This document shows positions 1 through 7,785 of a DNA stretch of 24,250 nucleotides, piece by piece. Below the pieces are notes generated by a model that saw only the letters and a program-made list of their open reading frames with translations, made no database searches and had not been told where the DNA came from. Made by a program: the position numbers and the translations under genes. Position 1 is the first letter of the stretch. Each line of letters starts with the position of its first letter. The stretch is from assembly GCA_002400085.1 (NCBI GenBank), contig DHEX01000124.1, positions 19,757 through 44,006 of the forward strand, given 5' to 3'. The DNA comes from Clostridiaceae bacterium UBA4839. Lineage in GTDB: Bacteria > Bacillota > Clostridia > Clostridiales > Caloramatoraceae.

Positions 1-13
1 CAGAATCCAAAGT

Positions 14-50
14 TAAAGTGCACCCACTTCAATGAAATGGGTGCACTTTA
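14..50 (-). terminator. Strong hairpin after the fused oxidoreductase gene
   Basis: A perfect 13-bp inverted repeat (14-26 pairs with 38-50) with an 11-nt loop starts directly after the stop codon of the minus-strand oxidoreductase gene. Three further pairs (28-30 with 34-36) are possible in the loop. The T-run on the minus strand is poor (AACTTT), so termination is inferred from stem strength and position. Confidence 0.7.
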
Positions 51-51
51 A

Positions 52-3000
52 TTATAAATTATCTTTAATCTCTTTTAAAATATCAAATTCACTAACTTTT
101 TTCTTAATTTTATAGTCACATGTGTTACCATTAATTGGGGTCCATACCTGTGCAAAGAATGGGTTAACCTTAGCAATTTCCCCATAATTCCATTCATAAC
201 GATTACATTCTGGACACCAATGACCGCCATTTAAAATAAGATTAGGAGTTGCTTTAAATTCATGACCAAATGCACATCTCCACTTTAGTGGTGTAAATAA
301 ATCTCCTTTTTTCATAGATTCGGATAAACATTCACCACCACGGAATTTAGCAGCACCCTCCATATCATTTATATCTAATTCTGAAGTTGGCTTACTTTCA
401 TCATAGCCGTGATCTAAATATGTTTCTTTTTCACTTGGTCTATAAAGCTTATACCCTTCTTCAAAGCTCTTTATTTGTGCCTGTCTTTCACGAGAGCCAA
501 AGAATGCTTTAATATAATCCTCTTTATTGTTCTCAAACATCCAGTGGAATCCGCCTTCTTTATGCCCTATTTGTGCATTTTTAGCCCTCATTTGTTCTGC
601 ATTAGGCATCATAGCAGCAATCATAGGATTAGCCATATATGCTTCTACTTCCTCATTCATGCCTGCAATATACGCATCATGATCCACACATCTAAAGTGC
701 AGATAATCATCAAGCAGCTTCGAATCAGTAAACCACTGTCCATGGAAATTGAATATTGCCATTTCCCTTGGGTCATACACGTCTTCATATTTTAATCCTA
801 ATGGAGCTAAATTTAAATTTGTAAACTCCCAGTTAGCATAACGCCACTTAGCACCACTGCTTAAATTATAGGCCTTTCTCCAGAAGCTTTCATCTACCCA
901 GTCCTCACATAAATTAGCCATAGCAATGCCGGATTCAATAGCTGTTGACCACTCCATCACATCGTTTGGAGGCTGGTGGAATATGATAGGCTCATTTTCT
1001 GCACCCTCTTTAATAGGATGCATACCTGTCTGCCTGATGGATACCCAGTATTTTAACCCAGATTCAAATACCTCCCTTTCAGAGACAACCTTTGACAAAC
1101 CATAGTAATCATGAATAGAAGGCTTAACCGGGTCTCCGCATCTTCCCCAGTGAATTGGAGCAGTACGTGAGCCTGTTTCAGCTACGGTTCCTACATAAGC
1201 TAATTTTATAGCATCTGGATTAGGCTGTGCCTTTATAGCCTTTATAATGTTAAGCGTTGAACCTATGTTTGTCCTTAAGGTTCCCTCTGGATCTTTATCA
1301 GCAGCAGGCGACACCATAGCACCTATATGAAGTACATAATCTGCACCTGTTACACAGCGGTAAATAGTATCATAATCCTTCATGTCACCCCATACAACTT
1401 CAAAATTAGGATATGACATGAATTCTTTTAATACTTCTTTATTTTTCTGAGATCTACGTGCCAATACACGTACATTAAACCTGCCAGAGCGGGATAATAA
1501 CTGTTTTATGGTTTCAACTCCCATAGTTCCTGTTCCACCAGTTAAAAATACAGTCTTTTTCTCCTTCTTGGCTTCTGCTTGTACTGTTTCATCATCTATG
1601 GAAAGTGCCAAATCAAATGCTTCCCTTGTTGCATTAATTGCACGGCGTCCCTTCGCAGCATCTCCAATCACAAAATATGGAATATTATTCTTTCTACAAG
1701 CTGTCTTTAAATTCTCACCATTCTTTGATCTTGTGCCAATGGCTACAACAGCATAATCGCAGGGATAAGCAGTCTCTTTCCCATCTTTCTTGCCTATAAC
1801 GGAACCTTCTTTAACCTCTGTAACCATTACATTTGTCACAGGGTTAATGCCTGCCTTATATATATTTTCCGTTACAGATATTTTTCTTGTAGAGCCAAGG
1901 TCAGCACAAAATTCTGGTAGCATTTCGAGTACAGTTACTTTGCAGCCCCTTTCAGCCAAATATTCGGCTGTTTCCATGCCTACCATACCGCCTCCGATAA
2001 CTACAATGTTACCGCTCAAATTTTCTTTACCCGATAATACATCATGGGATTTTACCACCATTTTATTATCTGCGCCGGGAACACGCAATTTGATTTCCTC
2101 TGAACCTATTGCATTTATAAATGAATCAGGCTTTATTTCTTCAATAACAGACTGGGTAACAGGAGTATTCAAGCGTATATCAATACCCATACGCTTTGCA
2201 GTCTCTCCCATATGGATAGCTGCTTGTTTCATTTCATCCTTACGAGGGGCTTGTCCCGCAAGATAGAACTGTCCGCCTAATCTATCGCTTGCTTCGCATA
2301 TAATAGGATTATGCCCTCTTTGTTTTAATGTAATTGCTGCCTGTAAACCTGCTATACCGCCTCCTGCAATTAAAACCCTTTGAGGCTTGTTCGTCTTTTT
2401 TATTTCGCATTCTTTTTCTCTTCCAAGTGCAGGATTTCTTAAACATGTGATATGAGGAGCTTTTACATTTTCACATGAGTCATAACAGCCTTGATTACAT
2501 CCTACACATCTTACAATGTCATCAACTTTCCCTTCTTTTGCCTTATTGCAAAACATTGGATCTGCTAACTGTCCACGGCCAATTACAACCATGTCCACTT
2601 TGCCAGAGCTTAATATTTCCTCTGCCTGCGCAGGATCGTTAATTCTGCCCACACCAATGGTGAACATTCCCGTTTCCTTTTTAATTTTAGCTGCATTGTC
2701 AATGTTAAAGCCCCTTGGCAGATCAATTGGCGGAACCTCGTATTTAAGCCCTGCCGATATTATATTACCCCTCGATATATCGAGTACATCAACTCCGGCT
2801 TCTTTTGCCAATTTGCAGAATGCAATAACGTCATCAATGGTTAAACCATTTTCTAAATAGTCATCATGAGCATCAATCCTCATAAAAACAGGCATGGAAT
2901 CAGGGACATTTTTCTTTACTTCTCTGATTACCTCTAATGGAAATCTTGCACGATTTTCAAAGCTTCCACCATACTCATCAGTACGATGGTTAATACCTGC

Positions 3001-3525
3001 TGATAAGAATGAATGAGGCAGATAGTTATGTGCCACATGAACCTCTACGCAGTCAAATCCTGCTTCAACAGCCCTTTTAGCGGCTGCACCATAGCAATAA
3101 ACTATTTCTTTAATTTGTTCAATAGTAATGCCAGGTATAGTAATTTCCGGAGTAACAGGCATATCTGAAGCAACTAAAATCATAGCTGCTTTATCCGTAC
3201 CAACTGCTAAACTTCCCTGCCACAGCTGGATACCTGCCTTGCCGCCTTCTTTATGGATTGCATCTGTCAATTTCTTTAGCCCAGGAATATATTTATCATC
3301 ACTTAGTGATAAGTATTTTCTTGGAGCACTAGGGGTATGTACGCTGGTTACCTCCACCATATTTAGCGCACAGCCGCCCTTTACACGTTCCACATGGTAA
3401 TCAATTAATTGCTGCGATACGGTTCTGTCCTTATTTGCAAATTTTGTTCCCATAGCTGGAAGCATAATTCGATTTTTTAATTCTAACCCTTTAATCTTAA
3501 CTGGTGAAAATAAGGTTTGAAACAT
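52..3525 (-). CDS. Fused FMN/Fe-S/FAD ene-reductase + SDR/epimerase + zinc-ribbon protein
   Basis: A 1157-aa multidomain oxidoreductase. Residues 1 to about 330 are an Old Yellow Enzyme FMN barrel like 2,4-dienoyl-CoA reductase, BaiCD/BaiH and 2-enoate reductases (AHNYLPHSFLS, then DEYGGSFENRARF). A 4Fe-4S motif follows (Cys340, 343, 347 and 361), then an FAD Rossmann motif (GGGIAG, about 388) and an NAD(P) Rossmann motif (GGGMVG, about 511). These parts form a normal NADH-dependent C=C reductase. From about residue 655 an extended SDR/NAD-epimerase domain is fused on (GGTGTMG at about 663, YGLSK at 808-812). The end carries a zinc-ribbon-like motif (Cys1084, His1088, Cys1104, Cys1107). Typical relatives stop at about 640-680 aa. 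An in-frame TTG at 3543 overlaps the SD; the ATG at 3525 sits 7 nt behind GGAGGG and is preferred. Substrate unknown: an unsaturated acid, CoA ester, steroid or tetrapyrrole are all possible. The AraC-type gene upstream is the likely regulator. Confidence 0.9.
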   Translation of the reverse strand: MFQTLFSPVKIKGLELKNRIMLPAMGTKFANKDRTVSQQLIDYHVERVKGGCALNMVEVTSVHTPSAPRKYLSLSDDKYIPGLKKLTDAIHKEGGKAGIQLWQGSLAVGTDKAAMILVASDMPVTPEITIPGITIEQIKEIVYCYGAAAKRAVEAGFDCVEVHVAHNYLPHSFLSAGINHRTDEYGGSFENRARFPLEVIREVKKNVPDSMPVFMRIDAHDDYLENGLTIDDVIAFCKLAKEAGVDVLDISRGNIISAGLKYEVPPIDLPRGFNIDNAAKIKKETGMFTIGVGRINDPAQAEEILSSGKVDMVVIGRGQLADPMFCNKAKEGKVDDIVRCVGCNQGCYDSCENVKAPHITCLRNPALGREKECEIKKTNKPQRVLIAGGGIAGLQAAITLKQRGHNPIICEASDRLGGQFYLAGQAPRKDEMKQAAIHMGETAKRMGIDIRLNTPVTQSVIEEIKPDSFINAIGSEEIKLRVPGADNKMVVKSHDVLSGKENLSGNIVVIGGGMVGMETAEYLAERGCKVTVLEMLPEFCADLGSTRKISVTENIYKAGINPVTNVMVTEVKEGSVIGKKDGKETAYPCDYAVVAIGTRSKNGENLKTACRKNNIPYFVIGDAAKGRRAINATREAFDLALSIDDETVQAEAKKEKKTVFLTGGTGTMGVETIKQLLSRSGRFNVRVLARRSQKNKEVLKEFMSYPNFEVVWGDMKDYDTIYRCVTGADYVLHIGAMVSPAADKDPEGTLRTNIGSTLNIIKAIKAQPNPDAIKLAYVGTVAETGSRTAPIHWGRCGDPVKPSIHDYYGLSKVVSEREVFESGLKYWVSIRQTGMHPIKEGAENEPIIFHQPPNDVMEWSTAIESGIAMANLCEDWVDESFWRKAYNLSSGAKWRYANWEFTNLNLAPLGLKYEDVYDPREMAIFNFHGQWFTDSKLLDDYLHFRCVDHDAYIAGMNEEVEAYMANPMIAAMMPNAEQMRAKNAQIGHKEGGFHWMFENNKEDYIKAFFGSRERQAQIKSFEEGYKLYRPSEKETYLDHGYDESKPTSELDINDMEGAAKFRGGECLSESMKKGDLFTPLKWRCAFGHEFKATPNLILNGGHWCPECNRYEWNYGEIAKVNPFFAQVWTPINGNTCDYKIKKKVSEFDILKEIKDNL

Positions 3526-3580
3526 TTTCATTCCCTCCTTCAATTGTCTTTGCTTTAATTATATAGAAATTAAAAAAAGA

Positions 3581-3605
3581 TATATGTGCATAGCATACAC
3601 ATATA
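3581..3605. promoter_or_regulatory. Imperfect 25-bp palindrome, candidate operator
   Basis: TATATGTG at 3581-3588 is matched by CACATATA at 3598-3605. The pairing continues inward after one mismatch (AT at 3590-3591 with AT at 3595-3596). The site lies 56-80 bp upstream of the oxidoreductase start, just downstream of the predicted promoter. It could be an operator or an RNA hairpin in the leader; protein binding is inferred only. Confidence 0.4.
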
Positions 3606-3617
3606 CCCCCAATTTAT

Positions 3618-3645
3618 TTTCTATATTGCTCTTATATATTGTCAC
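3618..3645 (-). promoter_or_regulatory. Predicted sigma-A promoter of the oxidoreductase gene
   Basis: On the minus strand, GTGACA (3645-3640) and TAGAAA (3623-3618) are separated by 16 nt. The -35 matches the consensus at 5 of 6 positions and the -10 at 4 of 6. Transcription would start near 3611, just before the palindrome at 3581-3605. This would give the gene its own promoter in the 155-bp gap after the regulator gene. Confidence 0.4.
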
Positions 3646-3680
3646 TTTAATGTTCACATTTAGTACTTTTTATATCATTT

Positions 3681-4895
3681 TCAAAAACCTTTTCCTTGCT
3701 TACAGAAATCTTCCCTATATTCACCTGCTGTTTGATAGGTAATTTTTTTAAAAACCCGATTAAAAGTTGATATTGATTCAAAGCCTACGCTTAAGGCTAT
3801 ATCATAAATTGTTAGTTTTGTTGCACATAGCAAAGGAATGGCATAACTGATTCTTATCTCATTTAAAGTATCTGTTAATGATTTGCCAAAGCAGCCTTTA
3901 CAAACTTTTTGGATAAAACTCTCGCTCATATTAAATTGCTTTGCTATTGATGATAAAGTTAATGGTTCTTTATAATGCATATGTAAATATATTAATAATT
4001 GTAATCCAACATCCTGATTAGGCATAATAAAAGTATCCTGCTGGCTAATTTCCTTTTTTCTATATTCATCAGGCGTCATACCTTTATATTTTTTAAATTC
4101 TCTATAAAAAGTATTCATTGAGGTATAACATAACAAATTTGCTATGTACTGTATTGATAATTCTGGAAAATACATTAATGAACATGCATTGATTATTTTT
4201 GTATAATTTATATTTTGTTTAAAGCTTTTACCTGTTGCCGCTCGAAGCTTGCGATTTAAATATTCCGGTGAGACTTTGTATTCATTTGCCACCTCTTCAA
4301 GTGTAATAGTTTGATATGGGGTGAGCATAATTTTTTGTAATGCAAGCCACTCTACAGGAGGCTCAAGTTTTTCTCCATCATAAACATTTTTTAATGAAAA
4401 CCTTGAATAGTATACCGAGAGCTGCAAAATCATATTTGAAACACTTTTTTCATAAAAAAGGTCCTTTTCATTAAATTCAACTAATAACCTTTCAAAAAGC
4501 TGCTCAATAATCTCTTGTTGCTCTGATGTACATTGTACAACTGGATGTCCTTCATATAGTAAATCAGAAAGTGATTCCGCAGGCACCGGGTACACCTGTG
4601 TTAATATAGGTAAGGCAACGGGGTAAACACAGGTATAAAGGCCCAATCCTTCTCTTGTACTTATCCCATAAAAATGATATGGGTTTAGATTTATAAAAGA
4701 ACCCCTCGACAATGGATATTCTATCCCATTTACAAATATTTTACCGGAGCCAGAAAAAACATACATGGTTTCTATATCATCATGTTTATGTAATGGTATA
4801 TCGCGCATCAAATTTTCCTTGCAGACTCTAATATTGTCCTCAGACTCTTTATTATTATAATAATCAGTTGCGCAAAACCATTCCCCCTGTTTCAT
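3681..4895 (-). CDS. AraC-family regulator: cupin sensor + two complete HTH domains
   Basis: A 404-aa cytosolic transcription regulator. Residues about 25-95 form an AraC-type cupin (HKHDDIET around His36/His38, then GSFINLNPYHFY), a small-molecule sensing fold. Residues about 183-282 are one full AraC/XylS double-HTH domain (LEEVANEYKVSPEYLNRKL, then IQYIANLLCYTSMNTFYREF ending MTPDEYRKK). Residues about 296-396 are a second, diverged one (LSSIAKQFNMSESFIQKV, then IYDIALSVGFESISTFNRVF). Usual cupin-AraC proteins have one such domain and about 280-300 aa. The ATG at 4895 lies 6 nt behind GAAGGTGA. The gene is directly upstream of, and co-oriented with, the oxidoreductase gene and divergent from pepC, so control of the oxidoreductase is the simplest inference. 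The ligand is unknown. Confidence 0.92.
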   Translation of the reverse strand: MKQGEWFCATDYYNNKESEDNIRVCKENLMRDIPLHKHDDIETMYVFSGSGKIFVNGIEYPLSRGSFINLNPYHFYGISTREGLGLYTCVYPVALPILTQVYPVPAESLSDLLYEGHPVVQCTSEQQEIIEQLFERLLVEFNEKDLFYEKSVSNMILQLSVYYSRFSLKNVYDGEKLEPPVEWLALQKIMLTPYQTITLEEVANEYKVSPEYLNRKLRAATGKSFKQNINYTKIINACSLMYFPELSIQYIANLLCYTSMNTFYREFKKYKGMTPDEYRKKEISQQDTFIMPNQDVGLQLLIYLHMHYKEPLTLSSIAKQFNMSESFIQKVCKGCFGKSLTDTLNEIRISYAIPLLCATKLTIYDIALSVGFESISTFNRVFKKITYQTAGEYREDFCKQGKGF

Positions 4896-4996
4896 ATAAC
4901 TTCACCTTCATTTTATATTGTTTAAGTTTCAACGTAAATTTACTATAAATATTTGCTACCGATTAGTTTACATTATATATATATAAGGGACATATA

Positions 4997-5017
4997 ACAA
5001 CTGTTTCAAATAGTTGT
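4997..5017. promoter_or_regulatory. Short inverted repeat between regulator and pepC
   Basis: ACAACT at 4997-5002 is matched by AGTTGT at 5012-5017 with a 9-nt spacer, in the AT-rich divergent region between the AraC-type gene and pepC. It could be a regulator site or chance; the arms are only 6 bp. Confidence 0.2.
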
Positions 5018-5066
5018 CATCAATTTATTTACAGAATAGTTCTTATCCGCCCCGATTTATGTTACC

Positions 5067-5096
5067 TTGATTTAATATATATATAAGTAATATAAT
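5067..5096 (+). promoter_or_regulatory. pepC: Predicted sigma-A promoter of pepC
   Basis: TTGATT (5067-5072) and a consensus TATAAT (5091-5096) are 18 nt apart. Transcription would start near 5103, leaving a leader of about 35 nt before the TTG start at 5139. Confidence 0.6.
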
Positions 5097-5138
5097 AAAA
5101 ATAATAGCATAAAAAATTCGTTTAAGGGGGGTATTAAT

Positions 5139-6479
5139 TTGGATAATCTAAAATGTATAAGTAAAAATGATATTGAAAATTTCTCAAATCATTATCATTC
5201 AAGAGTCGAAAACGAAACAATTTCAAATGCTGTAATAAAAAATGGTATTAAAAATGTTTCACTGAACAATCAATCCTTAATAAATATGAACTACACTTTT
5301 TCAAATGAAATTGATGCTGGGACAATAACAAATCAGAAAAAAAGTGGACGATGCTGGATGTTCGCAGGTTTAAACTTATTAAGAATTAATGTTATGAAAA
5401 AATGCAACCTGGAAAACTTTGAGTTTTCAGAAAGTTATGGAATGTTCTATGATAAATTTGAAAAGTTTAATTGTTTCCTTGAGAATATAATAGAGACAAT
5501 TGATGAAGATGTAAACAGCAGGACAGTTGAACTACTTTTAAGGTCAGGTATTCAGGATGGCGGAGAATGGAATATGTTCTGCAACATTGTCAAAAAATAT
5601 GGTCTTGTCCCAAAATACGTTATGCCTGAAACATTTAGTTCATCAGAATCAGACTCTATGAATAATATCCTTGATTTAAAAGCAACAAAATGTGCTCATG
5701 AATTAAGAGAAATGAAGCATAGCGGAAAATCAATGAATGAAATTTATAAGGCAAAACATGAAATGGTAAAAGAAGCTTACTCCATACTATGCATGTTTCT
5801 TGGAGAACCTCCAAAGAAATTTGACTTTGAATACAAGGATAAGGATAAAAAATTCAAATGTGATTACAACATGACTCCAAAAGATTTTTATGATAAGTAC
5901 GTAGGTGTAAACCTTGATGATTATGCTGTAATTATAAACTGTCCGACAGAAGACAAGCCATTTAATAAAATTTATAATATTAAGTATATGCAAAATATGG
6001 TGGGTGGACAAGAAAATAATTATCTAAATCTTGATATCGATACATTTAAAAAGTTAATAGTAAATCAGCTATTAAGCAATGAACCTGTTTGGTTTGCCTG
6101 TGATGTTGGAAAACAAATGGACAAGGAAAAAGGAATAATGGACAACCACCTTTTTAATTACGAAAGTGTACTTAACACCAATTTGGGTATGAGCAAAGGA
6201 AATAAAATAAACTATAGGCAAATATGCCCAACACATGCAATGCTCTTTACAGGTGTGAACATTATAAATGAAAAACCTAACAAATATAAAGTTGAGAACA
6301 GCTGGGGAGACAAAAATGGAGAAAAGGGCTTTTTCATTATGAGCGATGAATGGTTTGATGAATACATGATTGAAGGAATTGTAAATAAAAAATATATTCC
6401 AGATGAAATAAAAGTGCTATTTGATCAAGAACCAATTAAACTTCCTCCATGGGATGTTTTAAGTTCATTAATGAAATAA
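5139..6479 (+). CDS. pepC: Aminopeptidase C (bleomycin hydrolase family, C1)
   Basis: A 446-aa cytosolic cysteine aminopeptidase of the PepC/bleomycin hydrolase family, which removes N-terminal residues from peptides and in known members forms a hexameric barrel. The papain-like triad is visible: Cys72 in KKSGRCWMFAG, His366 in PTHAML and Asn387 in VENSWGDKNG. Length matches characterised PepC enzymes (about 440-455 aa). The tail LPPWDVLSSLMK resembles the C-terminal arm that reaches the active site in this family. The start is TTG at 5139, 7 nt behind a strong AAGGGGGG site; no better ATG lies upstream. The gene is transcribed alone from 5067-5096 and ends in a shared hairpin with the convergent lipoprotein gene. 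It fits the peptide-degrading theme of the three M42 genes further on. Confidence 0.95.
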   Translation: MDNLKCISKNDIENFSNHYHSRVENETISNAVIKNGIKNVSLNNQSLINMNYTFSNEIDAGTITNQKKSGRCWMFAGLNLLRINVMKKCNLENFEFSESYGMFYDKFEKFNCFLENIIETIDEDVNSRTVELLLRSGIQDGGEWNMFCNIVKKYGLVPKYVMPETFSSSESDSMNNILDLKATKCAHELREMKHSGKSMNEIYKAKHEMVKEAYSILCMFLGEPPKKFDFEYKDKDKKFKCDYNMTPKDFYDKYVGVNLDDYAVIINCPTEDKPFNKIYNIKYMQNMVGGQENNYLNLDIDTFKKLIVNQLLSNEPVWFACDVGKQMDKEKGIMDNHLFNYESVLNTNLGMSKGNKINYRQICPTHAMLFTGVNIINEKPNKYKVENSWGDKNGEKGFFIMSDEWFDEYMIEGIVNKKYIPDEIKVLFDQEPIKLPPWDVLSSLMK

Positions 6480-6507
6480 AACTTTGCCTTTTACTATCTG
6501 ATATAAA

Positions 6508-6556
6508 GGCTGCTGCAAAATGAATTTCAAACACAGCTTCATATTTTGCAGCAGCC
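6508..6556. terminator. Bidirectional hairpin between pepC and lipoprotein gene
   Basis: A perfect 14-bp inverted repeat (6508-6521 with 6543-6556) lies in the 86-bp gap between two convergent genes. T-rich sequence is short on both sides (TCATTTAAATT on plus, TTTATATC on minus), so it probably stops transcription from both directions with modest strength. Confidence 0.75.
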
Positions 6557-6565
6557 TCATTTAAA

Positions 6566-7564
6566 TTAATTAATATTTGAATTTAAATCATTATTTGGAT
6601 TTAAGTCCTCGATATTCATGCTGTTAGTTTCATCAAGCTTTGGCATTTCAAAATTAATATCTTTTCCAATGTCTGTTGTTTTAGTTGTCATATTAACTTC
6701 TATGCCGCTTCCTTTAGCTTCACCGCTTAAATCATTTGCCTTAAAAGATATTTTCTGCTGAATAATATATGAATTTTTATCAATGTCAGCAGTATAAACA
6801 AAATCTTTAAACTCAACATTCTTCAATTCATCCTTAAATTTTTTAATTTCATCTTCAAGCATTTTATTCAAATCAGCTTCAGACAACCCTTGTCCATTCT
6901 TGCTTTTCTTTAAATTATCTATTGCAGAGCTTTTAAATGTATCATCGCTGTAAACTACATCAGTAAATTGTGACACAATGTTTTTTATATCCTCATCTGC
7001 ATATTTAACTGTAATTTCTGAAACATTTACGTCCCCATTAATTGTATTTATCTTTTTCTTATCTGTTAAAGTAGCCTTATCTTTCGATAAAGACTTCTTT
7101 AAAATATCAAGCATCTTTTTAGCTAACTCTGCTTGAGCCTTTGAATCCTGTTTTTTGTCCTCCTCATACTTTGACATGTCAACTACTAAGTACTTGGGAA
7201 ACATTGGAACTTGCATAGCAATTTTATTATCCTTCATATACATCTTAGTATTAACGTTAATTCCGCCCATGCCAACGTTTCCATCGCAATACATAGCTTT
7301 GCCTGTCTTATCACCCTTTACATTAAATGTCCCTTTAATATTTGAAAATAATGCTGCTATTTGGGCATCAGTTTCGTTCCCTGTTTTTAAATTCTCTCCC
7401 ATGTTTATTTTCATATCAAAATCTACAGTTTCTGTGCACTTATCAATAGCAGCTGTTTTTTCTGTTGAATTTATAAGTGTCTTAACAGGATCCTTAGAAC
7501 AACCCATAAAAGCTATAACAGAAATCATCATAAGCGAAATAATTAAAGCAATTTTTTTTCTCAT
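6566..7564 (-). CDS. Secreted lipoprotein of unknown function
   Basis: A 332-aa surface lipoprotein. The N-terminus has MRKK, a hydrophobic stretch (5-20) and a lipobox ending MGC, giving lipidated Cys22. The mature part is lysine/aspartate-rich and predicted to be mainly beta strand with alternating short repeats (GDKTGKAMYCDGNVGMGG, then NTKMYMKDNKIAMQ). This resembles the LppX/LolA-like or DUF6612-type lipoproteins common in clostridia, but the family is not certain. The C-terminus is asparagine-rich (NPNNDLNSNIN). ATG at 7564 follows GAGGGGG with an 8-9 nt gap. It may act as a lipid- or ligand-binding surface protein; no catalytic motif is visible. Confidence 0.85.
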   Translation of the reverse strand: MRKKIALIISLMMISVIAFMGCSKDPVKTLINSTEKTAAIDKCTETVDFDMKINMGENLKTGNETDAQIAALFSNIKGTFNVKGDKTGKAMYCDGNVGMGGINVNTKMYMKDNKIAMQVPMFPKYLVVDMSKYEEDKKQDSKAQAELAKKMLDILKKSLSKDKATLTDKKKINTINGDVNVSEITVKYADEDIKNIVSQFTDVVYSDDTFKSSAIDNLKKSKNGQGLSEADLNKMLEDEIKKFKDELKNVEFKDFVYTADIDKNSYIIQQKISFKANDLSGEAKGSGIEVNMTTKTTDIGKDINFEMPKLDETNSMNIEDLNPNNDLNSNIN

Positions 7565-7609
7565 TCCTTCTTCCCCCTCTTTTTGTATATATATTACCTT
7601 TATAAACCT

Positions 7610-7639
7610 ATATTACCCGATATTATTAATTCATTTCAA
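7610..7639 (-). promoter_or_regulatory. Weak predicted promoter of the lipoprotein gene
   Basis: On the minus strand, TTGAAA (7639-7634) and TAATAT (7615-7610) are 18 nt apart. If used, transcription starts near 7603, and the structured segment at 7664-7760 would not be part of this mRNA. Confidence 0.3.
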
Positions 7640-7663
7640 GTATATTCCTTTGTAAACGCTGTA

Positions 7664-7760
7664 ATTATAATCCATACAAGTTGGATAGAGTTGCCTTAAA
7701 TGGCTACCATCCGTAATACCCTGCTTAAGGCGGAGAATAACGGCTGCTACGCCCCCTGGA
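7664..7760 (-). other. Structured intergenic segment, candidate RNA with AYGGAY loops
   Basis: On the minus strand, a 7-bp outer stem (7725-7731 with 7693-7699) encloses a hairpin with the six-base loop ACGGAT (7714-7709). A second, weaker hairpin nearby presents ATGGAT (7675-7670). The segment is also visibly richer in GC than its surroundings. Loops of the form AYGGAY recall the TwoAYGGAY RNA motif described from bacterial metagenomes. The match was found by eye and after the fact, so it is a lead only. Confidence 0.25.
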
Positions 7761-7785
7761 TCGGTTCACTTATATATAATGTTAA

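Noticed and set aside
475..3400. Several plus-strand open frames opposite the fused oxidoreductase gene
   Set aside because: They lie antisense to a gene with clear motifs throughout, have no ribosome binding site or recognisable domain, and look like shadows of its codon use.
7155..7655. 166-codon plus-strand frame over the start of the lipoprotein gene
   Set aside because: It is antisense to a gene with a clear signal peptide and lipobox; its hydrophobic look is the complement of a lysine/aspartate-rich protein.
7664..7760. T-box or c-di-GMP riboswitch upstream of the lipoprotein gene
   Set aside because: A GGTAGCC-like string suggested it, but the T-box antiterminator core and the c-di-GMP aptamer core could not be found.
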